DNA from: AP-16 sp036395835
Lineage (GTDB): Bacteria; Pseudomonadota; Alphaproteobacteria; Rhizobiales; Xanthobacteraceae
DNA length: 47,428 bases
Direction of reading: 5' to 3'
NCBI GenBank assembly: GCA_036395835.1
Contig: DASWCW010000306.1
Span: forward strand, 1 to 47,428
A program made the translations under genes and the position numbers. Positions 41,481 through 47,428 of this stretch are shown here, piece by piece (the first letter of the stretch is position 1; each line of letters begins with the position of its first letter). The notes beneath the pieces were generated by a model. The model was not told the DNA's origin and did not search any database. It saw nothing but the letters and a program-made list of their open reading frames with translations.

Positions 41481-41891
41481 TCATCCGACGGGAGCGCGCT
41501 TTGCCGCCTTCGCCCGCAAACGCTCGTGCGTCTTCTTGACGTCGACGACGAAACGCATGTGCGTGCCCGCGGCGATCGGCTCCGCCTCGTCCTTGGCGGC
41601 AATGTCGAAGCAGATTTTTCGCCCGTCGACCGCCGTGACGGTCGCGGCGATCTCGACGCCCATGCCGAGCAGCGTGGGCGCCATGTGCCGGACGGCGATC
41701 TCCATGCCGACCGAATCCTCTCCGGAATCGGCATGCTGGAGCAGCAGGTCGCGGCAGGTGTGCTCGATATCGCGCACCAGATTAGGGGTGCCGTAGACGC
41801 GGCCTTGCTCACCCATGAAACCGATGGTGCGGTCGGAATCGACGACGATGCGATTGACCCGCGACATTCCCGGGCGAAGACTGGCTTTCAT
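41481..41891 (-). CDS. Hotdog thioesterase, FlK (fluoroacetyl-CoA thioesterase)-like
   Basis: A 136-residue hotdog-fold protein whose layout follows FlK: TVxx-type start, VYGTPNLVRDIEHTCRDLLL (candidate active-site Thr and Glu), GEDSVGMEIAVRHMAPTLLG (candidate His), VTAVDGRKICFDIAAKDE, and AAGTHMRFVVD. It is the first gene of the pad operon, 12 bases before padB, with GGAGGA before the ATG at 41891. It may hydrolyse an aryl-CoA, for instance a phenylglyoxylyl-CoA intermediate, or recover CoA from dead-end thioesters; neither is shown. Confidence 0.82.
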   Translation of the reverse strand: MKASLRPGMSRVNRIVVDSDRTIGFMGEQGRVYGTPNLVRDIEHTCRDLLLQHADSGEDSVGMEIAVRHMAPTLLGMGVEIAATVTAVDGRKICFDIAAKDEAEPIAAGTHMRFVVDVKKTHERLRAKAAKRAPVG

Positions 41892-42197
41892 CCCGTTTCC
41901 TCCGGCAAATATTTTCGAAATGTGTTCGTGCCGCCGACCCGGCCGCCTTCGCCGCTCGATGGAACCGCAGATTTGGACCCAATATCGATTATCTGCGCCC
42001 GGGCGCCTGCGCATTGACTCAGGTCAAATGCCGGAGGGGCGCGCCCGCGGCGCGGCCGCTGCGCATGCTCCGGCCGCCGGCATCCGGCAATCACGCGCCG
42101 CGCTTGTTGCCCGGCTCCCCGCGATGCTATTCCAACATGGTGGCCGCGTTCGGATGGGATCGGTCCGGCGCAGCGCAATCGGAGGCCCGGTCGCGTT
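41892..42197. promoter_or_regulatory. Divergent control region between the pad operon and the second LivG-type gene
   Basis: 306 bases without a credible gene. The recognised element is FNR-type box 5 at 42014-42027. The pad side has the thioesterase ribosome site; the ATPase side ends in a GTG start at 42198. No regulator gene or clear sigma70 hexamers were identified. Confidence 0.5.
42014..42027. promoter_or_regulatory. FNR/AadR-type box 5 (TTGACTCAGGTCAA)
   Basis: TTGAC-TCAG-GTCAA, matching the TTGAY-N4-RTCAA form of the other boxes. Centre about 129 bases from the thioesterase start and 177 from the ATPase start. Confidence 0.72.
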
Positions 42198-42956
42198 GTG
42201 ATCCTCGCCATCGAAGATCTGTCGAAAAAATTCCTCGGCGTGGAGGCGCTGCGGCCGCTCTCGTTCGCGATCGACCGCGGCATCACCGCGATCATCGGTC
42301 CGAACGGGGCCGGCAAGACGACGTTGTTCAACCTGCTTTCCGGAATTGAAGAGCCGTCCGGCGGACGCATCCGGCATCGGGGCGACGACATTACGGCGCT
42401 GTCGGTCGCGCAGCGGGCGCGTCGCGGCATCCAGCGCACGTTCCAGAATTTGCAGATCTTTTTCCGAATGAGCGCGGTCGAGAACGTCATGGTCGGGGCT
42501 TCGAGCCGGGTTCGCCTCGGCCTGATATCCTCGCTGCTGTCGGCTCCGACGGTCCGTCGCGAGACCAAAGAAGCCCATGGTCGGGCGGCCGAGCTGATGC
42601 GGGAGGTCGGCTTGGCGGACTTCATCGGGCGCAGCGCCGATTCGATGCCGTATGGCGCGTTGAAACGGCTCGAGCTGGCGCGGGCACTGGCCGCGGATCC
42701 CGAGATCCTCATGCTCGACGAGCCGGCTGCCGGCCTCAACCCGCGCGAGACGGCGCAGATCGACGAAGTCATCCGGCACATCAGCGCCCGGGACATTACC
42801 GTGCTTCTGGTCGAGCACGACATGAAGCTCGTGATGGCGGTCTCGCAGCGTGTGATCGTTCTCGACCACGGAAAATGCATCGCCGACGGCACGCCGCGGG
42901 AAGTGCAGTCCAATCCCGAGGTCGTGCGCGCCTATCTGGGTGCAGAAGCGGTTTGA
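42198..42956 (+). CDS. ABC transporter ATP-binding protein, LivG type (second orphan)
   Basis: 252 residues from a GTG start. Walker A GPNGAGKTT, signature-like MPYGALKRLELARAL, Walker B ILMLDEPAAGLNPRE and VEHDMKLVMAVS are present; the LSGG-type signature is altered (PYGALKR, as is common in LivG/BraG-type ATPases). As with the gene at 7861 there is no permease, partner ATPase or binding protein nearby. Its stop abuts a scrap of an integrase reading frame, suggesting that a downstream transporter gene may have been lost to a recombination event. Role in aromatic acid uptake is inferred. Confidence 0.87.
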   Translation: MILAIEDLSKKFLGVEALRPLSFAIDRGITAIIGPNGAGKTTLFNLLSGIEEPSGGRIRHRGDDITALSVAQRARRGIQRTFQNLQIFFRMSAVENVMVGASSRVRLGLISSLLSAPTVRRETKEAHGRAAELMREVGLADFIGRSADSMPYGALKRLELARALAADPEILMLDEPAAGLNPRETAQIDEVIRHISARDITVLLVEHDMKLVMAVSQRVIVLDHGKCIADGTPREVQSNPEVVRAYLGAEAV

Positions 42957-43115
42957 TGCAGCGCCGGATCGCCCCGGATCCTTACCGCCACGTCGTGCCG
43001 GACATGCAGGCGGACGCCGCGGTTCGGGTTGACGCCGCGCTGCGGGCCGCTCTAGACAAGCGTCGCGAGAGGAGCGGGTAGCAAACCGGGTAGCAAACGA
43101 CTATTTCAGGCTTGA
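42956..43115 (+). pseudogene. C-terminal remnant of a tyrosine integrase
   Basis: Directly after the ATPase stop the frame reads YRHVVPDMQADAAVRVDAAL then RAALDKRRERSG and a stop; shifting by one base gives GSKPGSKRLFQA and a stop at 43113-43115. This is the familiar C-terminal end of many rhizobial phage-type integrases (YSHVLPGMQ.DAA..VDAAL...GSKPGSK), with the nucleophilic tyrosine position retained as YRH. The rest of the gene is gone and the end is frameshifted. It lies 35 bases before tRNA-Ser. Recognised by eye; a chance resemblance seems unlikely. Confidence 0.7.
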
Positions 43116-43150
43116 GCCGCCGGCTTGGATCATCCTGTTTTCAGAGGCTT

Positions 43151-43240
43151 GGAGAGGTGGCAGAGCGGTTGAATGCACCGCACTCGAAATGCGGCATACG
43201 GGCAACCGTATCGGGGGTTCGAATCCCTCCCTCTCCGCCA
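43151..43240 (+). tRNA. tRNA-Ser(CGA)
   Basis: 90 bases with encoded CCA. Acceptor stem GGAGAGG/CCTCTCC, anticodon stem CCGCA/TGCGG with loop CTCGAAA (anticodon CGA), long class II variable arm (CATACGGGCAACCGTATC) and T arm with GTTCGAAT. Serine tRNA genes are common island integration sites; an integrase gene follows 138 bases downstream on the same strand, so the 3' end of this tRNA is the likely attachment site. Confidence 0.96.
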
Positions 43241-43295
43241 AGTTCAAACTTCCTATTGTTCCCCACCGTTTCTTTTTGCCCGAAAATCCAGGCTT

Positions 43296-43301
43296 TATAA
43301 T
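43296..43301 (+). promoter_or_regulatory. Candidate -10 (TATAAT) of the integrase gene
   Basis: A perfect TATAAT between tRNA-Ser and the integrase, 78 bases before the predicted TTG start. The -35 side is weak (TTGCCC at a 14-base spacing), so activity is uncertain. The surrounding sequence is visibly less GC-rich than the catabolic segment. Confidence 0.35.
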
Positions 43302-43378
43302 CAATCGAGCCGCTCCCCTTGTCGCCGGGCGTTTCGCTACATACCTGCGCCTTGCGTGGGTAGAGGCGGGGGTTCGCA

Positions 43379-45361
43379 TTGTCTCGCAGCATTCATCGCC
43401 TTTCGCCTGCCAAGGTGAAAAACGCAAAACCGGGAAAGCGTCCCGACGGTACGACTCGCGTTCAACTCTATCCCGATGGCGGCGGCCTCTATCTACAGGT
43501 CACCCCCGGTGATCGCGGTAATTCGAAAAGCTGGATTTTCCGCTACGCGACGGCGGGGAGGAAGGAACGCTACATGGGCCTCGGTTCGCTCGATGCAGTG
43601 AGACTGGCCGAAGCCCGAGAACGAGCTGCCGAGTGCCGGAAGCTGCGCGAACGGGGAAAAGACCCGATTGAGGAGAGAGACGCCCAGCGCGCCGTCGTAG
43701 CGGCAGAGAACGCCAAGCTAATGACCTTCGATCAATGCGCCGCCGGATACATCGCGGCGCACCGTGCCGGATGGCGAAACACCAAGCACGCCTCGCAATG
43801 GGAAAACACCCTGGCGACATACGTCTCGCCCGTGTTCGGCAAGGTGACCGTCCGGTCCGTAGACGTGGGGCTTGTGATCAAGGCGCTGGAGCCGATCTGG
43901 AGCGCCAAGCCGGAGACGGCGAGCCGGGTGCGCGGTCGAATCGAGGCGGTGCTTGATTGGGCTGCCGCCAGGGGCTTTCGGGATGCTGACAATCCTGCGC
44001 GGTGGAAGGGCCGCCTCGATAAGCTGCTCCCTCGCCCCTCCAAAGTGCGAGCGGTCGAGCACCATGCCGCCCTGCAATACGACGAGATCGGTTCTTTCAT
44101 GCTGGAGCTGCGCAAGCGGGAGGGCATTGCCGCCCGGGCGCTTGAATTCGCGATCCTGACCGCGGCCAGGACCGGCGAGGTGCTCGGCGCGCAATGGCCC
44201 GAAATCGATCTCAAGGCCGAGGTATGGACGGTGCCCGCGGGCAGGATGAAGGGCGGCCGGGCGCATCGTATCCCGCTATCCGAGGCGGCTTTAGCGGTTC
44301 TGAAGCGAATGGCCAATGGCCGCGAGGGCGATCATGTATTCCCCGGAGACCGGCGCGCGATGCTCTCCAACATGGCGCTCTTGATGCTGTTGCGGCGCAT
44401 GGGACGCGGCGATCTAACCGCCCACGGATTCCGCTCGACCTTTCGAGATTGGGCCGCCGAGCGCACCAATTTCCCGAACGAGGTCGTGGAAATGGCGCTG
44501 GCCCATGCTGTCGGAAACAAGGTTGAAGCCGCATATCGGCGCAGCGATCTGTTCGAGAAGCGCCGGGAATTGATGGATGCCTGGGCTGCGTATTGTGAAA
44601 ACTCGACAACCCCCTTGGCGAGGTTGTCGCCCTGCACTCGGTGGGATGACATGACCCAAGAACTCAAGCCTCGAGTCCGCATTGGAGCCGGCCGGTTTGC
44701 AAAGCGTTTGGACCAGAGGGATGTATCCGAACCGGTAGAAAAATTCCTTAGGAATCTAGACCACGCATTTGGCGGCGTAGAAGGTGCATTTGCCGCAGCG
44801 TTGCCGCCAGTCGCTCAACGTGCGCAACATGTTGCAGCACTGAGGGCCGTCGAGCTATTCCTTATGGACGTCGATTGGATACATGCGGAGCGGTTTGCTG
44901 TCTTGGCCGAGGCCATCGAGGACTTGAACATTGGCGCCCGTCATCCGCTGCTGCTGCCGATCAAGAAGACGGCACGCCCACTGCCGTCGCAAGTTTGGCG
45001 TGCTAAAGCAGCTGTAGTTGGTGCGATCGAGGCCCTGATCCTTGTCGGGGAAGACGCTAAGGGTGCGGTCCGAAAAATTCTGCATGATTTTCCGGCCATC
45101 GAAAATCTCGTCAGATCGGACTCGCGCCGCAATTCGAAAGCCGCTGTCATAAAAGCGATTTTAGAATGGCGAAGAACTCTTCGCGCTCCCAGCCGTCATA
45201 AAGCCAACGCGGCGATAGAAGTGTTGCAAAGCCATGACGAGTTCATCGACCTCGAAACGGATGGCACGGACGAATGGTATCGAGACGTGGCACGTCAATC
45301 CCTACAGTATGCCGCAAGGGTCGCTATGGACTTGGCGAATTCCGCATCGACGAAACAGTGA
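43379..45361 (+). CDS. Tyrosine integrase (P4/DUF4102 type) with long C-terminal extension
   Basis: 660 residues from a TTG start preceded by a G-rich ribosome site. Residues 1-~100 hold the DUF4102 arm-binding domain (YPDGGGLYLQV), 115-200 the core-binding domain, and 235-400 the catalytic domain with Arg264 (TAARTGEV), Lys291, His349 and Arg352 (HGFRSTFRDW), His375 and nucleophile Tyr386 (AAYRRSD). All catalytic residues are intact. Typical members stop near residue 410; here about 250 further residues of unrecognised, soluble-looking sequence follow in frame (from about 44600). Placed just after tRNA-Ser, it should integrate there; the element would lie to its right. Confidence 0.92.
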   Translation: MSRSIHRLSPAKVKNAKPGKRPDGTTRVQLYPDGGGLYLQVTPGDRGNSKSWIFRYATAGRKERYMGLGSLDAVRLAEARERAAECRKLRERGKDPIEERDAQRAVVAAENAKLMTFDQCAAGYIAAHRAGWRNTKHASQWENTLATYVSPVFGKVTVRSVDVGLVIKALEPIWSAKPETASRVRGRIEAVLDWAAARGFRDADNPARWKGRLDKLLPRPSKVRAVEHHAALQYDEIGSFMLELRKREGIAARALEFAILTAARTGEVLGAQWPEIDLKAEVWTVPAGRMKGGRAHRIPLSEAALAVLKRMANGREGDHVFPGDRRAMLSNMALLMLLRRMGRGDLTAHGFRSTFRDWAAERTNFPNEVVEMALAHAVGNKVEAAYRRSDLFEKRRELMDAWAAYCENSTTPLARLSPCTRWDDMTQELKPRVRIGAGRFAKRLDQRDVSEPVEKFLRNLDHAFGGVEGAFAAALPPVAQRAQHVAALRAVELFLMDVDWIHAERFAVLAEAIEDLNIGARHPLLLPIKKTARPLPSQVWRAKAAVVGAIEALILVGEDAKGAVRKILHDFPAIENLVRSDSRRNSKAAVIKAILEWRRTLRAPSRHKANAAIEVLQSHDEFIDLETDGTDEWYRDVARQSLQYAARVAMDLANSASTKQ

Positions 45362-45708
45362 TAATCGGGCAGATGCCAGAGATCATCACCATGGCGTCAC
45401 GCCATACCCCAATCAATATGGTTGCGAAGGCCGGCTCTGGCCTCGCTAAGCGCCGGCGACGCCATGCGTCGAGTTACGACTGCAGCATCCTTGCGCCGTC
45501 CAGACAGCTTGACCCCGGCGTCGACCCCTCGATCGCCCCGAGATCGATCACTCCTCGATCGTAAGCGGCCGGCCCTCTTTCCTCTGAGTTCCTGCAGCAT
45601 GGACCGTATGCCATTTGGCGAATACGGTTCAGTGTACTCATCCCCCTACCATTACGCTTTCCAGTCCGGGATACAACTGCAAACGCTGAGCAACCCGGAG
45701 CTACTGAA
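45362..45708. other. Intergenic region in the decayed element
   Basis: 347 bases. A short frame (45274-45564) overlaps the integrase end but shows no recognisable protein features. No tRNA, clear promoter or repeat was seen; probably the remains of deleted element genes plus the upstream region of the HTH gene. Confidence 0.5.
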
Positions 45709-45925
45709 ATGTCGATTCACAGCACAGGGATGGGCGATCTCGGCCCCCTGGTCGTGAAGCCTCGCGAGGCATGCAAAATGCTGTCCTGCAGCCATAAGAA
45801 GCTTTATCAGCTCCTCGCCGACGGTGAGCTTGAGAGCTTCAAGGATGGTCGGTCGCGCAAGATCACGGTCACTTCCATCAAACGGCGCATTGCCAGCCAA
45901 GTCGCGTCGGCTCGCCCGACCCTAA
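45709..45925 (+). CDS. Excisionase/MerR-like helix-turn-helix protein, 3' end unclear
   Basis: About 70 residues with a clear small DNA-binding domain: VVKPREACKMLSCSHKKLYQLL then GELESFKDGRSRKITVTSIKRRIASQ, the pattern of excisionase-family (HTH_17) proteins found beside integrases in rhizobial islands. A GGAG precedes the ATG. The frame does not stop where such genes normally do but runs on, out of phase, over the reverse-transcriptase fragment to 46563, so its natural stop has probably been lost; the end given is an estimate. It may regulate or assist excision by the integrase upstream. Confidence 0.65.
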
Positions 45926-46388
45926 AGCGGCCAGCAATTAATCCGGCAGTACCTGACCTCCTACGATCCTCGGCTAGCCGCTACCCGTCGCGCCTTCAAG
46001 AAAATGAAACCCGGTCGACGACCTTCGAGAAAGCAGCTGTCGTCAATCGCCTCCGGTCTGAACGCATTGAAGGCGACCCAGGAGGAGGTCAGGCTGATTT
46101 TCACGCGGAAGCGTTCGAACCCGAATGTGTTCCGCCCAACGCTGTATTTCGGTATCGAGAACCGCGCCCTGCAATATCTTGTCCTCTCGGTCCTGTACGT
46201 GAACCGATCTGCACCCCCGGCAGTTCCTGGTTCGCCTGCCGCGATCACCCATGTCCGGGACGCAATGAAGGCCGGCTTTCTCTGGGCGACCGAGATCGAC
46301 ATCAAAAACTGTTATCAGAGCTTCGACGGGAACAGGATCGCAAATTTGATTCCCATTCCCAAGAAGGTGGTGGAGCAGGCCCGGCCGG
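45926..46388 (+). pseudogene. Reverse transcriptase fragment
   Basis: In the frame after the stop at 45923-45925, the sequence reads LTSYDPRLAATRRAFKKM, SIASGLNALKATQEEVRLIF, GIENRALQYLVLSVLYVN, and then ATEIDIKNCYQSFDGNRI followed by LIPIPKKVVE. The DIKNCYQSFD segment is the first palm motif of a reverse transcriptase. The catalytic YxDD motif and everything downstream is missing; homology breaks at about 46388 and DrmB-like sequence follows in another frame. A deletion remnant. Too short to classify as retron, group II or unknown-group RT. Confidence 0.65.
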
Positions 46389-46479
46389 CTGGCGGCGTTA
46401 TTGCCCGGTGTTCCCGGCCTGGTTCGTCTGCGACCAGGTCGAGACCCCGAATTCGACGTGTTCGCGAGTGGCAGACCGA

Positions 46480-47208
46480 AGATCGGACAGAATCACCCGA
46501 GCGCCAAGCTCTACGCCCAGACTTTGGCGCGCGATTTATGGGCGCACGACGGCGCCGGCGTGAACCTGTCGGCGATCAGGAACATCGTCGCGGTCCATCG
46601 TTTGCGCGGGGTGTCCTGCCCCTATGGCTTCACCCGGTTCGAGGCAGCGCCCACCAGCGCCGACGGCGACCTTGAGGACATTCAGCTCGCCGTGCGCGGG
46701 GCGCGGCAGGACAAACTCCTCACCGGATACGGCCACTGCGCACGCGCTTCAGCGGAAAGCCGCCGCCCTATCTCGGAACGGCATATGCGCTGCTGCACAG
46801 CCTGTCCCATGCGCTGATGGCGGAGATCACGCTCGATTGCGGCTATCACTGAAAGAGCGGGTGTATGCCCTGTCCGGCCCCGACGGCGCGCCGGAGCGCT
46901 GCGGGATTCTCATCTATACGGCGACCGCCGGCGCGCAGGGCACGCTGGGCGGCCTCGTCGGCACGGCGCCACGGTTCGCGCAAATCCTGCGCAATGCGCT
47001 GGAGCGCTCGAGAATCTGCTCGAACGATCCGGTGTGCGCCGACCACGAGCCCGATAATCGCAGCGGGGACCGCGCAACACACGGCGCCGCGTGCCACGGC
47101 TGTCTGCTAATCGCAGAGACCAGCTGCGAGATGCGGAACTTGTTTCTCGATCGCAGCTTGCTGGTACCGACAATGGGCACGGACGGGGCGTCGTTCTTCC
47201 AGGTATAA
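46480..47208 (+). pseudogene. DUF1998 protein (DrmB/DISARM-type), frameshifted remnant
   Basis: Three pieces in different frames align in order with the C-terminal half of DrmB-like DUF1998 proteins. (i) About 46480-46720: NIVAVHRLRGVSCPYGFTRFE. (ii) About 46747-46852: GKPPPYLGTAYALLHSLSHAL, ending in a stop after LDCGYH. (iii) 46849-47208: LKERVYALSG, GILIYTATAGAQGTLGGLV, RICSNDPVCADHEP, GAACHGCLLIAETSCE, NLFLDRSLLVPT, with the conserved cysteines. DrmB is a component of DISARM anti-phage systems. The gene is truncated at its 5' side and broken by at least two frameshifts, so it is not functional. Confidence 0.78.
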
Positions 47209-47428
47209 ACCCGAGCCACTTACCTCACACCTTGTGAACCCTGCACCCGCGTGGCCTCGAACTCAGTGACGACCGTGATGCCGGGGACTACGCTCAGCTT
47301 AGGCTGGCTCGAATGGAACGAGCTGGACCTAAGTTGGATGGGCGCCGCCAGACCGTCAATTCCATAAAGACCATCTCCGGCACGCGGGGTTGACCCTCAC
47401 TGGCGACATGACGGGAAACAAGCATCAC
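47209..47428. other. Unassigned right end
   Basis: 220 bases after the DUF1998 remnant, with no frame or RNA that I can support. It could be further degraded element sequence. Confidence 0.4.

Noticed and set aside
38874..42017. 1047-codon plus-strand open frame opposite padB
   Set aside because: It mirrors padB codon for codon, has no family features and a poor composition; GC-rich codon bias keeps the antisense frame open.
43220..43240. A second copy of the tRNA-Ser 3' end as an attachment-site repeat
   Set aside because: I looked for another copy of the T arm/acceptor sequence inside the window and saw none; the distal site would lie to the right of the window.
45274..45564. 96-codon frame after the integrase
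   Set aside because: Overlaps the integrase end, has no motif and no ribosome site.
46004..46675. 223-codon frame as one intact gene
   Set aside because: Only its first ~130 codons look like reverse transcriptase; the rest is out of frame over DUF1998-like sequence.
1..47428. CRISPR arrays
   Set aside because: No regularly spaced direct repeats were seen; the recurrent GC hairpins are dispersed singly between genes.

Overview
The window looks like chromosomal DNA of a GC-rich alphaproteobacterium of the order Hyphomicrobiales (Bradyrhizobium/Rhodopseudomonas/Xanthobacteraceae-like). The evidence is the core block rplU-rpmA-GNAT-obgE-proB-proA, the strong GC bias with long antisense open frames, and anaerobic aromatic genes that resemble those of Rhodopseudomonas and Thauera. 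Assignments rest on reading motifs and remembered family features; no database search was possible.

Layout. (1) Bases 1-540: the 5' part of a tyrosine integrase running off the left edge, just beyond proA. (2) 0.8-7.5 kb: housekeeping block, all on the minus strand (rplU, rpmA, acetyltransferase, obgE, proB, proA), with a plus-strand DUF72 gene between obgE and proB. (3) 7.9-43 kb: a compact catabolic segment for anaerobic aromatic and alicyclic acids. It contains an orphan LivG-type ATPase; a (4-hydroxy)benzoate-CoA ligase divergent from the 4-hydroxybenzoyl-CoA reductase genes hcrC-hcrA-hcrB; a DUF2249/NnrS-like pair; a minus-strand operon oah-dch-bcrC-bcrB-bcrA-bcrD-ferredoxin-hemerythrin-GNAT-GNAT (ATP-dependent benzoyl-CoA reductase and the modified beta-oxidation that follows it); a divergent 2-oxoacid:ferredoxin oxidoreductase operon (korA, korB, ferritin-like); an alicyclic-acid module (two acyl-CoA dehydrogenases, BadH-like SDR, enoyl-CoA hydratase, RidA, divergent aliA-like ligase); and a phenylacetate module (FlK-like thioesterase, PadB-like molybdoenzyme, PadC-PadD fusion, phenylacetate-CoA ligase, frameshifted benzoate-CoA ligase). 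A second orphan LivG-type ATPase closes the segment. (4) 43-47.4 kb: an integrase C-terminal scrap, tRNA-Ser(CGA), a second integrase with a long C-terminal extension, then decayed DNA holding an excisionase-like HTH, a reverse-transcriptase fragment and a broken DUF1998 (DrmB/DISARM-type) gene.

How the genes fit. Ligases make the CoA thioesters of 4-hydroxybenzoate, benzoate, phenylacetate and cyclohexanecarboxylate. Hcr removes the para-hydroxyl and the Pad complex alpha-oxidises phenylacetyl-CoA, so several routes meet at benzoyl-CoA. BcrCBAD with the 2[4Fe-4S] ferredoxin, probably re-reduced by KorAB, dearomatises it. Dch and Oah continue toward ring opening. The middle enzyme of the Thauera route (had) is missing from the window; a BadH-like SDR is present instead. 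Each of the four divergent promoter regions of this segment carries at least one FNR/FixK/AadR-type inverted repeat (TTGAY-N4-RTCAA or a near match), which suggests common anaerobic control, although no transcription regulator gene is present.

Most striking points: the FNR-box regulon; the hybrid Thauera/Rhodopseudomonas gene set without had; the PadC-PadD fusion together with a thioesterase gene; the benzoate-CoA ligase frameshift; and the mobile-element scars (integrase ends, RT and DISARM-type remnants) flanking the catabolic block.
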